A stretch of 64,000 bases of DNA from Verrucomicrobiales bacterium (GTDB lineage: Bacteria > Verrucomicrobiota > Verrucomicrobiae > Limisphaerales > UBA1100): positions 6,097 through 70,096 of the forward strand of contig PBLV01000065.1 of the NCBI GenBank assembly GCA_002721895.1. Reading direction: 5' to 3'. The translations under genes and the position numbers were made by a program. The stretch's first letter is position 1, and every line of letters begins with the position of its first letter. The notes under the pieces are model-generated. The model was not told where the DNA came from. It saw only the letters and a list, made by a program, of their open reading frames with translations, and made no database searches. Positions 16,274 to 27,508 of the stretch are shown piece after piece.

Positions 16274-18787
16274 ATGAAACCGCTGGCGACATTTTGGCTG
16301 GCCGCAGTCTCCGGACTGGCCGCTTTCCTGTTGCCCGCTGCCCCCATCGACGACGCCCGCAAGGCGTACCTCGCCGGCGAATACAACGCCACCATCCACC
16401 ACGCCAAGGCCGCCACCGCCGCGCGGCAGTGGGATGAGGAGGCGCGCGTCCTGCACATCCGCGCGCTGCTCACCACCGGCCAGTACGTGCAGGCCCGTGC
16501 CATCACCACCAACGCCATTGCCAAGCTCCCGCACAGCGTGCGGCTGCACTGGGTGTCGCACGAGGTGCATCATTTTAACAACGACCCCAAGGCCGCCACC
16601 AATGCATTAAAGGAAATGAACGGCCTCGCCAGCCGCATGGCGTGGCGTTACCGCAATGCGCCGGACCTCGTCGTGCTCGGCCAAATGGCGCTGCTGGAGG
16701 GCGCCGATCCCAAGCTCGTGCTGGAGCGCCTGTTCGACACCGCGGAAAAGGACGATCCCAACCACCGCTCCGTCCCGCTGGCCAAGGGCGGGCTGGCGTT
16801 GAGCAAGAGCGACTACACGCTCGCCTCGCGCGTCTTTCAACTCGCGCTGAAGAAGCATCCCAAGGATGCCGACATTCACTATGGTGTCGCCAAGTCCTTC
16901 GAGGGCACCGACCGCAAGGTGATGCGCCAACACCTCATGGCGGCTTTGGCGGCCAACCCCAACCACATTCCCTCGCACCTCATGCTGGCCGACAACATCA
17001 TCGACCGCGAGGCGTACAAGGAGGCGGAAAAACTCCTGGCCGATGTCCTCAAGGTAAATCCCGAGCAGCCCGAGGCGTGGGCCTACCGCGCCGTACTCGC
17101 CCACCTTCGCAGTGACCGCGCCGGCGAGAAGGCCGCCCGCGAGCGCGCCCTCAAGCACTGGAAACGCAACCCGCGCGTGCCGCATCTCATCGGCAAGAAG
17201 CTTTCGCAAAAATATCGCTTTGCCGAGGGCTCGGCCTACCAGCGTGCGGCGCTGGCATTCGACGACAAGCATCTCCCCGCGCGCATCCAGCTGGCGCAGG
17301 ACCTCCTGCGGCTGGGGCAGGAGAAGGAAGGCTGGGCCATGGCCGCCTCCGCGCACGACGCCGACGGCTACGACGTGACCACCTTCAACCTCGTCACTTT
17401 AAAAGACACGCTCGACAAGTACCGCACTTTAAAGAACGACGACTTCATCCTGCGCATGGCGCCGCGCGAGGCGGAGATTTACGGGCCGCGCGCGCTGGCG
17501 CTGCTGCAGCGCGCCAAGGACACGCTATGTAAGAAGTACGGCCTCAAGCTGGAGCAGCCGACGACGGTGGAGATCTTTGCCGAGCAAAAGGACTTCGGCG
17601 TGCGCACCTTTGGCATGCCGGACAATCCCGGCTTTCTCGGCGTGTGTTTCGGCTGTGTCATCACCGCCAACAGCCCCGCCTCGCAGATGCCCGACCCCGC
17701 CAACTGGGAGTCGGTGCTGTGGCACGAGTTTTGCCACACGGTGACGCTGGCGATGACCAAGAACAAGATGCCGCGCTGGCTGAGCGAGGGCATCTCCGTT
17801 TACGAGGAACGGCAGGCCAATCCCGCGTGGGGGCAGTCGATGAACCCGCAGTTCCGCGAGATGATCCTCGGCGGCGAGCTGACGCCCGTCTCCAAGCTCA
17901 GCGGCGCGTTCCTCGCGCCCAAGACGGGGGCGCACTTGTCGTTTGCCTATTACGAGTCGTCGCTGGTGGTGGAGCACATTGTCGACCGCTTTGGACTGGA
18001 GGCCATTCGCAAGATCCTGCACGACCTCGGCAAGGGCGTGGAAATCAACGCCGCGATCGCCAAGCACACCGAGCCGATGGACAAGCTGGAGCCGGCATTT
18101 GCCGCCTTCGCTAAGGCCCGCGCAGAGGCATTAGCGCCCAAGCTCGACTGGACCAAGCCGACGCCCGCCGACTTGAAGGCCGGCGTGGAGGCCTTCGCCA
18201 AGCGGCACCCAAAGAACATTTACATGCTGCGGCGGCAGGCGCGAAAGGCGTTGGCGGATAAAAAGTGGGAGGCCGCCAAGGCGCCCTGCCGCGAGTTGAT
18301 CGCGCTGTTCCCGCGACAGGTCGATGCTGAAAACGCCTACGTGATGCTCGCCAAGGCGCATCGCGAGCTGAAGGAGTTCACCGAGGAACGCGCGGTGCTG
18401 CGGCGGTTCGCGGCGATGACGGATGATGCGTACGACGTTTACCAGCGGCTGATGGAACTGGCGGCGGAGGCGAAGGACTGGGCGGCCGTGCGCGAGAATG
18501 CCGAGCGGTCCTTGGCGGTCAACCCGCTGCTCGCGCCGCCGCACCGCCACTTGGCCGAGGCCGCCGAGGCGCTGAAGCAGAACGACGCGGCCATCGGCGC
18601 ATGGCGGATCGTCCTGCGGCTGGACCCGCGCGACCCCGCCGAGGCGCACTTCCGGCTGGCGCGCCTGCTGCACGCCAAGGGCGCGCCCGAGGCCAAGCGG
18701 CACTTGTTGATGGCGCTGGAGGAGGCCCCGCGCTACCGCGAGGCTCTGCGGCTTCTTTTAAAGATGAACGAGAAAGGCAAGCAATGA
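16274..18787 (+). CDS. TPR-rich exported metallopeptidase (peptidase MA-like)
   Basis: The start at 16274 opens into a signal peptide (MKPLATFWLAAVSGL...). In-frame codons upstream belong to the palindromic element. The 837-residue protein has TPR-like repeats over about residues 25-390 and again from 600 to the end. Between them lies a gluzincin-type zinc protease domain with WHEFCHTV (His484, Glu485, His488) and a downstream ligand helix LSEGISVYEE. This matches the peptidase MA family fused to TPRs. Probably periplasmic, it may process proteins handled by the downstream MoxR/VWA system. Its stop overlaps the start of the DUF4159 gene (ATGA), so it leads this operon. Confidence 0.85.
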   Translation: MKPLATFWLAAVSGLAAFLLPAAPIDDARKAYLAGEYNATIHHAKAATAARQWDEEARVLHIRALLTTGQYVQARAITTNAIAKLPHSVRLHWVSHEVHHFNNDPKAATNALKEMNGLASRMAWRYRNAPDLVVLGQMALLEGADPKLVLERLFDTAEKDDPNHRSVPLAKGGLALSKSDYTLASRVFQLALKKHPKDADIHYGVAKSFEGTDRKVMRQHLMAALAANPNHIPSHLMLADNIIDREAYKEAEKLLADVLKVNPEQPEAWAYRAVLAHLRSDRAGEKAARERALKHWKRNPRVPHLIGKKLSQKYRFAEGSAYQRAALAFDDKHLPARIQLAQDLLRLGQEKEGWAMAASAHDADGYDVTTFNLVTLKDTLDKYRTLKNDDFILRMAPREAEIYGPRALALLQRAKDTLCKKYGLKLEQPTTVEIFAEQKDFGVRTFGMPDNPGFLGVCFGCVITANSPASQMPDPANWESVLWHEFCHTVTLAMTKNKMPRWLSEGISVYEERQANPAWGQSMNPQFREMILGGELTPVSKLSGAFLAPKTGAHLSFAYYESSLVVEHIVDRFGLEAIRKILHDLGKGVEINAAIAKHTEPMDKLEPAFAAFAKARAEALAPKLDWTKPTPADLKAGVEAFAKRHPKNIYMLRRQARKALADKKWEAAKAPCRELIALFPRQVDAENAYVMLAKAHRELKEFTEERAVLRRFAAMTDDAYDVYQRLMELAAEAKDWAAVRENAERSLAVNPLLAPPHRHLAEAAEALKQNDAAIGAWRIVLRLDPRDPAEAHFRLARLLHAKGAPEAKRHLLMALEEAPRYREALRLLLKMNEKGKQ

Positions 18788-19614
18788 AGAAGGCGGCGTT
18801 CATTTCGTGCGGCGTGATGGCGGCGGTGGCGGGCGCGGTGTGGCTGCTGGCCCAGCCGGTGCCGCGCGACCCCGGCCTGTTCCGCAACAACGCCCCCGAC
18901 TGGGAGCTGAGCAAGACGATGCCGCACGACGTGTTCACCTTTGTGCGCATCCGCTACAGCAGCTACGGCGGGCGCGGCCGCAAGTGGGCCACCGATTATC
19001 CCGACGCCGACCTGAACTTCTCCTATCGCCTGCAGGAGATGACCTCGATGAAGGTGCATCCCGACGGCAAGATCATCACGCTGACGGACAAGGAGCTGTT
19101 CGATTATCCGTTCATTTACATCATCGAGCCGGGCGACCTCTACTTCACCGAGGCAGAGGTGGTGGCGCTGCGCAAGTATCTTTTAAACGGCGGCTTCCTG
19201 ATGGTGGACGACTTCTGGGGCGGCTATGAGCTGGAGAATTTTTTAACGGAAATGAAGCGCGTGTTCCCGCCCAAGGATTACCCCAAGCAGCAGCCGCGCG
19301 AGCTGCCGCTGGAGCACCCCATCTTCCACTGTGTTTTCGATTTAAAGGAAAAGCCGCAGCTGCCCTCCATCGGCGCGGCCATGAGCGGCCGCATGTACGA
19401 GCCGCGCAACCATCCCACCGACGACGGCGCCGAAGTGCACTACATGGGCCTGCACGACGACAAGGGCCGCCTGATGGGCATCATCTGCCACAACACCGAC
19501 CTCGGCGACGGCTGGGAACGCGAGGGCGAGGACCCCGAGTATTTCCGCCGCTTCTCCGAGCCCAAGGCCTACCCCATGGGCATCAACATCATCTACTACG
19601 CACTCACCCACTGA
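18784..19614 (+). CDS. DUF4159 protein
   Basis: The ATG overlaps the previous stop (ATGA). The 276-residue protein has one N-terminal membrane or signal segment (4-23). A DUF4159 domain follows: RIRYSSYGGRGRKWATDYPDADLNF, then FDYPFIYIIEPG, and the Gly-Asp turn GGFLMVDDFWGG typical of the GATase-like fold. A C-terminal block ends in GINIIYYALTH. DUF4159 proteins commonly sit in MoxR/DUF58/BatA operons of PVC and Bacteroidetes lineages and are predicted to be periplasmic; no activity is established. The next gene, moxR, begins 2 bp after its stop. An alternative reading frame extending upstream to 18601 is only an overlap with the peptidase gene. Confidence 0.88.
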   Translation: MKKAAFISCGVMAAVAGAVWLLAQPVPRDPGLFRNNAPDWELSKTMPHDVFTFVRIRYSSYGGRGRKWATDYPDADLNFSYRLQEMTSMKVHPDGKIITLTDKELFDYPFIYIIEPGDLYFTEAEVVALRKYLLNGGFLMVDDFWGGYELENFLTEMKRVFPPKDYPKQQPRELPLEHPIFHCVFDLKEKPQLPSIGAAMSGRMYEPRNHPTDDGAEVHYMGLHDDKGRLMGIICHNTDLGDGWEREGEDPEYFRRFSEPKAYPMGINIIYYALTH

Positions 19615-19615
19615 C

Positions 19616-20610
<995 letters not shown>

Positions 20611-20614
<4 letters not shown>

Positions 20615-21552
20615 ACACCCCCTCCACCGCCGCGCCGGAGAGCTTCATTGACCCGAAGGCGCTCATGCAGATTCGCAACCTCGAGTTGCGCGCGCGGGTG
20701 GTGGTGCAAGGGTTCTGGAACGGGCTGCACCGGAGCCCTTACCACGGCTTTTCCGTCGAGTTCACCGAGTATCGCCAGTACGTGCCCGGTGACGACCCGC
20801 GCCATCTCGACTGGCGCGTCTACGCGCGGCACGACCGTTACGTGATTAAAAAGTACGAGGACGAGACGAATCTGCGCTGCCACCTCATCGTCGACCAGAG
20901 CCGCTCGATGAACTTTGGCACCCCCGGCTGGAGCAAGGCCGAGTACGCGCGCACGCTGGCGGCGACGCTCGGATACTTTTTACACCTGCAGGGCGACGCC
21001 GTGGGCCTGCTGTCCTTTGACGGCAACATCCGCGAGTATCTCCCAGCGCGCCATCGCCACGGCCACCTGCGGCAGCTCATGCTCGCGCTGGACCAACCGG
21101 CGGAGGGACAAGGCACCGACCTCGGCCGGCCGCTCCGCCGCATCGTGGAGCTGGTGCACAAGCGCGGGTTGATGGTGCTCGTCTCCGATCTGCTTGCGCC
21201 GCTCGACGAGCTGGAGGAACACCTCGCCCAGCTCACCGCCAGCGGGCACGAGGTGGTGGTTTTCCGCGTGCTCGATCCCGAGGAGCTGCATTTCAAGTCC
21301 GAGCGCGCCGAGCGCTACCACGACCTCGAAGACGACCGCGACCTGTTCATCGACCCCGCCACCGCGCGCGAGGGCTACCTGCGCCGGTTCCGCGAGCACG
21401 CCGATGCCGCGGCGAAACTCTGCGCGCGCCTCGGCATCGACTTCCGCCCGCTGTCCACCGATGAACCCCTCGACCGCGCGCTCTTCGACTACCTCCAGCA
21501 ACGCCAACTCCGCGGCAAGCAGGTCCGCCGCCGCACGCAGGCCGCCGCATGA
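20611..21552 (+). CDS. DUF58 domain protein (second copy)
   Basis: This 313-residue protein has the DUF58 signature YRQYVPGDDPRHLDWRV (54-70) and a VWA-like metal motif DQSRS (95-99). Its start overlaps the moxR stop and its stop overlaps the start of the BatA-like gene (ATGA in both cases). Such strict coupling suggests stoichiometric production of MoxR, DUF58 and BatA. It is paralogous to 4574-5485. Confidence 0.92.
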
Positions 21553-23642
21553 CTTTCCTCACCCCATGGTTTCTGCTCGGCGCGCTAGCGGTGGCGGGGC
21601 CGATCCTCTTTCACCTCATCCGCCGCAGTACGCGCCAGCGCAAGGAGTTCAGCTCGCTGATGTTCCTCAAACCCACCCCGCCGCGCGTCACCCGCAAGAG
21701 CCGGCTGGAGGATCTCTGGCTGCTGCTGCTGCGCTGCCTCGTCATCGCGGCGCTGGCGTTCGGCTTTGCCCGGCCATTCTTTAAAGACACCGCCGCGCTC
21801 ACCGGCCCCGACCAGCGAATCGTCATCCTGCTGGACGACAGCGCCAGCATGCGCCGCGACGGCCTGTGGGAAAAGGCGCTTGCCGAGGCCCAAGCCACTC
21901 TCGATGGCCGTGCCGAAAACACCGAGGTCGCCCTTGCCCTGTTTAGTGACGCCACCCGCCCGCTGCTCCAGTTCATCCAAACCAACGCGCCGCCGGATTT
22001 GTTAAAGGACACGAAACCGGGCTGGGCCGCCACCCATCTCGACGACGCCCTCGCCAACGCCCGCGACTGGCTCAACGAGGCCGCCAGCACCCGCGGCGCG
22101 ACGCCCAGCCGCGACGTGATCCTGCTCATCACCGACCTGCAGCGCGGCAGCCGCCAGCAATCCCTCGCGGCGCTTGACTGGCCCGAGACCGGCCCGCGCG
22201 TTGAGATTAAGGCTGTTGCGCCCGCCACTCCCGGCAATGCCGGCCTGCAACTCGTGCGCAAGCGTGGCACGGCGCTCGATCCCTTCGCCCCACCGCGCGT
22301 CCGCGTGGTGAACGATGCGCAGTCGTCCACGAGCGACTTCCAACTCGGCTGGCAGAAGCCAGACGGGACCAATCTCGTCAACGCCACGCCCGTCACCGTG
22401 CCGCCCGGCGACAGTTGGGCCATCACCGCACCGGAAATGCCCGACCAGAACTCCACGTGGCAACTCGCGCTCACCGGCGATCCGCAGCCCTTCGACAACC
22501 GCCTGCACCTCGCGCCCATCATGCCCGAGCAGTTGCGCATCCACATCTTCACCGATGAGCCCGCGAACGACCAAACCTCCCTTCGCTTCTTCCTTGAGAA
22601 TGCGTTTCGTGACGGGCCTTTAAAACAGTTCGAGGTGTTCGTCCATTCGCCCGAGGTGAGCGCGGTGGCGCTGGACGACCCGCGCGACCGACTGGCCATT
22701 GTCACCTCCCCGCTCAGCGCACCCACGGCGGCGGCGGCTCGCGCGTTCTGCCAGGGCGGCGCGCCCGTGCTGCATGTTTTAAAGGAAGCCGGCGATGCCG
22801 CGACACTCGGCGCGTTGGCTGGCGCCCAATGCTCCGCGCGCGAGGCCGACGCCAGCAAGACGACGTGGTGGAACGAACTCGACTTCGATCATCCGCTCCT
22901 CGCACCCTTCGACGAGCCGGAGCTGCGGCGCTTTGACCACATCCAGTTCAAGCGCCATCGCACGCTGGACATCAGCGGCCTGCCGCGCGCCACGGCTGTC
23001 GCGCGCTTTGCCGATGGCGACCCGGCACTCGTCCACGTGCCCGTCGGCGAGGGCCACCTCGTCGTGTTCACCGCCGGCTGGCATCCCGCCGACAGCCAAC
23101 TGGCGCGCTCGCCCGCCAAGTTTATCTCCCTCCTTTTCACCGCGATGGAACTCGGCCGCACACAGCAGCTCAAGTGGCACTACGCCGTCGGCCAGCCCAT
23201 TCCGCTGCCGCCCGAGGCAAAAAGGGCCGGATTGACCCTTCGCCAACCCAACGGAAAAGTTGTGAATCTTGACCCCGGCGCGCAAAATTTCACGCCTTCC
23301 ACGCCAGGCATTTACACGCTGCCCGACCTTGAACCGCCGCTGCATTTTGCCGTCAACCTGCCCGCCGCCGAAAGCCGCACGAGCCCCATGGAAAACGACG
23401 CGATTTCCGCCTTGAATTTGCCCATTTTGCCCGAAAATCAGGATTCCGCGAAAATTGTGAAAAACTCCGAACAATCGGTGAATGACAAGGCACTGGAGGA
23501 TGATAAAAAGCTCTGGCGGTGGCTGATTTTGGCAGCGATCCTGCTGGTAATATTGGAGACGTGGCTGGGCGGCTGGCTCGCGCGGCGGCCCGCCAAGGAG
23601 GAGGGAAACGAAGGAGGCGAACATGAAGTGGCAACGACTTGA
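21549..23642 (+). CDS. BatA-like VWA membrane protein (second copy)
   Basis: This 697-residue protein has a BatA-type N-terminus with membrane segments at 4-24 and 56-74. A MIDAS motif DDSAS (96-100) follows, then beta-rich periplasmic regions. A C-terminal membrane segment is visible (about 660-680, LWRWLILAAILLVILETWLGG). Unlike the copy at 2071-4572 it has no LysM-like insert. It overlaps the start of the following DUF4175-like gene by 20 bp. Role as in the family: membrane VWA partner of MoxR. Confidence 0.9.
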   Translation: MTFLTPWFLLGALAVAGPILFHLIRRSTRQRKEFSSLMFLKPTPPRVTRKSRLEDLWLLLLRCLVIAALAFGFARPFFKDTAALTGPDQRIVILLDDSASMRRDGLWEKALAEAQATLDGRAENTEVALALFSDATRPLLQFIQTNAPPDLLKDTKPGWAATHLDDALANARDWLNEAASTRGATPSRDVILLITDLQRGSRQQSLAALDWPETGPRVEIKAVAPATPGNAGLQLVRKRGTALDPFAPPRVRVVNDAQSSTSDFQLGWQKPDGTNLVNATPVTVPPGDSWAITAPEMPDQNSTWQLALTGDPQPFDNRLHLAPIMPEQLRIHIFTDEPANDQTSLRFFLENAFRDGPLKQFEVFVHSPEVSAVALDDPRDRLAIVTSPLSAPTAAAARAFCQGGAPVLHVLKEAGDAATLGALAGAQCSAREADASKTTWWNELDFDHPLLAPFDEPELRRFDHIQFKRHRTLDISGLPRATAVARFADGDPALVHVPVGEGHLVVFTAGWHPADSQLARSPAKFISLLFTAMELGRTQQLKWHYAVGQPIPLPPEAKRAGLTLRQPNGKVVNLDPGAQNFTPSTPGIYTLPDLEPPLHFAVNLPAAESRTSPMENDAISALNLPILPENQDSAKIVKNSEQSVNDKALEDDKKLWRWLILAAILLVILETWLGGWLARRPAKEEGNEGGEHEVATT

Positions 23643-26600
23643 AAAACACCTCGACCCACTGGCCGGACGCCAGCGCCAGCTCCGCACATGGCGCGCGCTG
23701 GGCGTCTGCTGGATGGCCGGCCTGCTCGCCGTGGCGGCGATGTGGGCGGCGGAAGCGAACAGTTTCCTGGCCATCCCGGCGGTGGCGCTGGGAGTGGCCC
23801 TGCTCGCGGTGATCGCCGTGGCGCGCGCGCGCAACTGGAGGCCGAACTACCACGACCTCGCCCGCCGCATCGAGCGCGACAACCCGCAACTGCACGCTGT
23901 TCTTCTAACAGCGCTCGAGCAGGAGCCGGACCCGCAAACCGGCGAGCTGAACTTCCTGCAACAACGCGTCATCAACGACGCCGTCGCCGAGGCGCAACAG
24001 GGCCGCTGGATCGAGAGCGTGCCCGCCGCTCGGCTGACGCGCGCGGAGGCTTTTCACGCCGTGGCCTTGGTGGCGCTCGTCGCCTCGTTCACGCAACTCG
24101 TGCCGACCGCGAAGCCCATCGTCCAAGCCATCAACGCCACCACGACCCACGCGAAACTGCAGGAGGTGCAGCCGGGCAACACGGCCGTCGAGCAGGACAC
24201 GGCAGTGACCATCACGGCGACCTTCAAGGACAAGCTGCCGCGCGAGGCCAAGTTGATTCTCCATCGCGGCGAGGAAGCCGAGGAGCTTGAAATGACCGCC
24301 AAGGACGGCGTGATAACCGCAACCGTCGCGGTGGCCAAGGAGTCCTTTAAATACCGCGTGGAGTTCAGTGGCGGCGAGTCGGAGGAATTTGAAGTCACCG
24401 TGCTGAATCCCGCAATCCTGCTGGGCGTGGAGCCGGGCGACAAGGAAGTGGAGCGCGGCGCCTCGCTGGCGTTCCTCGCCAAGTTCGCCGACCGCATGCC
24501 AGCCAACGCACGGCTCGTCCTCCAGCCCGCCCAAGGCAAGGCCCGCACGCTCGCCATGTCGCCCAAGCTGCAGGATCCCATCTTCAGCGCCGTGCTGCCC
24601 GAGGTAAATGAGCCGATGCAGTACTGGGTGGAGTTTGACGGCGGCAAGTCGGAAGCGTTCGAGGTGAAAGTCTACGAGCATCCCGTGCTGGAGAGTGCCG
24701 ATGCCAAGCTGACGTTTCCCAAGTACACCGGCCGCGAGCCGCGTGAACAGAAGGACGTGCGCCGCCTCACCGCCGTGGCCGGCACGCAGCTTGAGTACAC
24801 GATGCACCTCAACAAGCCCGTCGCCCAGGCGCGGTTGGTGGCGGCGGATGACTCGGTGATCGAGTTGAAACCCGAGGCGGGCCAGCCCCTCGCGCGCCTG
24901 CCGGTACATGTCCTGAAGAAGACCGGCGTCTATCGCTTGGAGCTGGTTGACAACGCCGAGCGCAAGAACAAGTACGCGCCGCAGTTTGAGTTTGTCGTGC
25001 AGGCCAACCTGCCGCCGTCCATCCGGCTGGTGTTCCCGCGTGGCGACCAGAAGGTCTCGCCGCTGGAGGAGGTGCTGTTCGAGGCGGAGATGGAGGATGA
25101 CTTCGGCCTGCTGCGATACGGCCTAAGCTACAACATCGGCGGCGGCGCGATGCAGGAGATCGAGCTGGGCCAGGATGCGCCCGCCAATATCGAGCAGGCC
25201 ATCGCGACCGAGCTGGCGCTGGAGGAGATGGGCGTCGAGGTCGACCAGCTCATCAACTACTACTTCTGGGCCGAGGATCTTGGTGACGACGGCCAGCCGC
25301 GCCGGACGTTTGGCGACATGTTCTTTGCCGAGGTGCGGCCGTTTGAGGAGATTTTCCGCGAGGGCCAGTCGATGCCCCAGAACAGCCAGCAGCAACAGCA
25401 GCAGGGCAAAAAGGGGAACCAGCAGACTGAGGAACTCATCAAGCTGCAGAAACAGATCATCAACGCCACCTGGCGGCTCATCCGGCGCGAGACCGGCGTG
25501 GAGGCAACGGCCAGATTCGCGGCCGATGCGCTGACCCTTTTTGAGTCGCAACAAAAGGCCTTCAGCCAGGCCAAGGTGCTGCTGGACAAGAGCAGCGACG
25601 AAAAGACACACGGCTACGTCAAGGCCGTGGTCGAGCACATGCAGCGCGCCATCGGCGAACTGGAAAAGGCCACCGGTGAAGGCGTGACCGCTCCCCTGCC
25701 CTCCGCGCTGGCAGCGGAACAAGCGGCCTACCAATCGCTTTTAAAGCTGCAGGCCCACGAGCACCGCGTCGCCCGCGGCAATCCCAAGCAAAGCGGCGGC
25801 CAGCAAAGCCAGCGGCAGGGCAACAACCGCCAGCAACAACAGCTCAACCAACTGGAACTCAAGCAGCAGGAGAACAAGTACGCCACCGAGAAGCAGGCGC
25901 AGCGCTTGCAAGATCCCAAGCAGCGCGAAAATTTGCAGGCCCTGAACCGTTTAAAGGAACTCGCCGAGCGCCAGAAGGACCTGACCGACAAGCTCAAGGA
26001 ACTGCAGCAGGCCCTGCGCGAGGCCAAGACTGAACAGGAAAAGAAGGACATCCGCCGGCGGCTCAAGCAATTGCGCGACGAGCAGAAGCAGAACATTGAA
26101 GACGCCGACAAGCTCGCCCAGCGCATGGATCAGCGCCAGAACCGCGCCGAGATGAAGGACTCCCGCCAGCAGCTTCAGCAGACCCGCCAGCAAATGAACC
26201 AGGCCGCCGAGCAGCTCAAGCAGGGCGAGGTGAGCCAGGCCCTGGCGAACAGCACCAAGGCGCAGAAGGATTTGCAGGAGATGCGGGATGACTTCCGCAA
26301 AAAGACCTCGCACCAGTTCGCCGAGCAGATGAAACAGATGCGCCGCGAGGCCCGAGACTTGGCCAAGGACGAGAAAAAGCTTGGCGAGAAGATCGAGGAT
26401 TTAAACGAACGCCCGCGCCGCACGTTGACCGATTCGCCCGAGCGCAAGCAGCTGGCCGACGCCGCCAAGGCGCAGGGCGAAAAGCTGGAGCGGTTGCTGG
26501 ATGACGTCAAGAAGACCGTCCAGCAGTCCGAGCTAACCGAGCCAACCCTTTCGCGCAAGCTCTACGACACCTTCCGCGACGCCAAGCAGCAACAGACCGG

Positions 26601-27477
26601 CCGCGCGCTGAACACCGCCGCCGAGCTGTTAAAGGAGGGCTTCACCCCGCAGGCCGGCGAGCTGGAGAAGAAGGCCCGGCGCGACATCGACAATTTAAAG
26701 AAGGGCATCGAGAAGGCCGCCGAGCCCGTGCTCGGCAACGACACCGAGGCCCTCAAGCACGCCGAGCGCACCCTCGACGAGTTGTCCGAGGCCATCAAGA
26801 AGGAGATGGGCCAGCAGACCGGCAACGAGCCCAAGCCCGGTGAACCGCAAAAGGGCAAACCGCAAGCCGGCAAGGGCCAGCCCCCGAAATCCAAACCCCA
26901 GCAACAGGCGGGCAAAAGCCAACCGCAAAAAGGCAAACCACAGCAGCAGGCCGGAAAAGGAAAACCCTCCGACCCCCAAAAGGGACAGCCACAAAAACAA
27001 GCCGGAAAGGGGCAACCCCAAAAAGGACAGCCTCAAAAGCAGGCGAGCAAAGGCCAGCCGCAAAAGGGCCAGCCTCAGGCCGGCAAACAACCGGGGAGTT
27101 TCCTGGAGCAGATGACCCAGCAAAAGCAGCCACAGCGGCCAGGGCCCATCACCGGCGGCGGGGACAACTGGACGGACCAGTTGCGCGACGTGGAGGAAAT
27201 GGTCGAGGTGCCCGGCGTGGCCGAGCGGGTGTCGAAGGCGCGCGACCAAATCCGCTCGCTGAACAAGGAGTTTAAACGCCACAGCAAGAAGCCGCAGTGG
27301 GATCTCGTGCAGTCGGGCGTGCTGAACCCCATCGAGGAGGCGCGTGCGCGCATCCTGGAGGAGCTGGCCCGTCGCGATGATCAGCCGTCACTGGCGCCCA
27401 TCGACCGCGACCCCGCGCCCAGCCGATTTATCGACGCCGTGAAACGCTACACCGAGCAGCTCGGCCGCGGCGACTGA
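23623..27477 (+). CDS. Giant DUF4175-like membrane protein with coiled coils
   Basis: This 1284-residue protein has two N-terminal hydrophobic segments (about 25-70). Two Ig-like periplasmic modules follow (each with PG(N/D) ... FKDKLP/FADRMP ... VEFSGG/VEFDGG), then a region typical of DUF4175-type proteins. Residues 580-1060 are long coiled coils rich in Gln, Lys and Glu. Residues 1073-1158 are tandem Gly-Lys-Pro-Gln repeats, and a conserved C-terminus (PGVAERVSKARDQIRSL) ends the chain. It overlaps the BatA-like gene by 20 bp. Proteins of this type are regular members of MoxR/BatA clusters in PVC bacteria, where they may form a periplasm-spanning scaffold. That role is inferred. Confidence 0.85.
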   Translation: MKWQRLEKHLDPLAGRQRQLRTWRALGVCWMAGLLAVAAMWAAEANSFLAIPAVALGVALLAVIAVARARNWRPNYHDLARRIERDNPQLHAVLLTALEQEPDPQTGELNFLQQRVINDAVAEAQQGRWIESVPAARLTRAEAFHAVALVALVASFTQLVPTAKPIVQAINATTTHAKLQEVQPGNTAVEQDTAVTITATFKDKLPREAKLILHRGEEAEELEMTAKDGVITATVAVAKESFKYRVEFSGGESEEFEVTVLNPAILLGVEPGDKEVERGASLAFLAKFADRMPANARLVLQPAQGKARTLAMSPKLQDPIFSAVLPEVNEPMQYWVEFDGGKSEAFEVKVYEHPVLESADAKLTFPKYTGREPREQKDVRRLTAVAGTQLEYTMHLNKPVAQARLVAADDSVIELKPEAGQPLARLPVHVLKKTGVYRLELVDNAERKNKYAPQFEFVVQANLPPSIRLVFPRGDQKVSPLEEVLFEAEMEDDFGLLRYGLSYNIGGGAMQEIELGQDAPANIEQAIATELALEEMGVEVDQLINYYFWAEDLGDDGQPRRTFGDMFFAEVRPFEEIFREGQSMPQNSQQQQQQGKKGNQQTEELIKLQKQIINATWRLIRRETGVEATARFAADALTLFESQQKAFSQAKVLLDKSSDEKTHGYVKAVVEHMQRAIGELEKATGEGVTAPLPSALAAEQAAYQSLLKLQAHEHRVARGNPKQSGGQQSQRQGNNRQQQQLNQLELKQQENKYATEKQAQRLQDPKQRENLQALNRLKELAERQKDLTDKLKELQQALREAKTEQEKKDIRRRLKQLRDEQKQNIEDADKLAQRMDQRQNRAEMKDSRQQLQQTRQQMNQAAEQLKQGEVSQALANSTKAQKDLQEMRDDFRKKTSHQFAEQMKQMRREARDLAKDEKKLGEKIEDLNERPRRTLTDSPERKQLADAAKAQGEKLERLLDDVKKTVQQSELTEPTLSRKLYDTFRDAKQQQTGRALNTAAELLKEGFTPQAGELEKKARRDIDNLKKGIEKAAEPVLGNDTEALKHAERTLDELSEAIKKEMGQQTGNEPKPGEPQKGKPQAGKGQPPKSKPQQQAGKSQPQKGKPQQQAGKGKPSDPQKGQPQKQAGKGQPQKGQPQKQASKGQPQKGQPQAGKQPGSFLEQMTQQKQPQRPGPITGGGDNWTDQLRDVEEMVEVPGVAERVSKARDQIRSLNKEFKRHSKKPQWDLVQSGVLNPIEEARARILEELARRDDQPSLAPIDRDPAPSRFIDAVKRYTEQLGRGD
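26841..27096 (+). repeat. Coding low-complexity tandem repeats (Gly-Lys-Pro-Gln units)
   Basis: The DNA encodes repeated units such as PQKGKPQQQAGKG, PQKGQPQKQAGKG and PQKGQPQKQASKG in the C-terminal third of the DUF4175-like protein. The repeats are imperfect at DNA level, stay in frame and are likely to vary in number between strains. Confidence 0.8.
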
Positions 27478-27508
27478 AGACTGGCGGGCGCGCCCAAACG
27501 CAGCATCC

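Noticed and set aside
21611..24909. Several long minus-strand open frames opposite the second BatA-like and DUF4175-like genes
   Set aside because: They lie fully inside genes with recognisable domains, and their translations are low-complexity Ser/Arg or Leu/Gly runs.
26841..27096. Tandem repeats considered as a CRISPR array
   Set aside because: Units are short, imperfect, in frame and without unique spacers of constant length; they encode a Gly-Lys-Pro-Gln linker.
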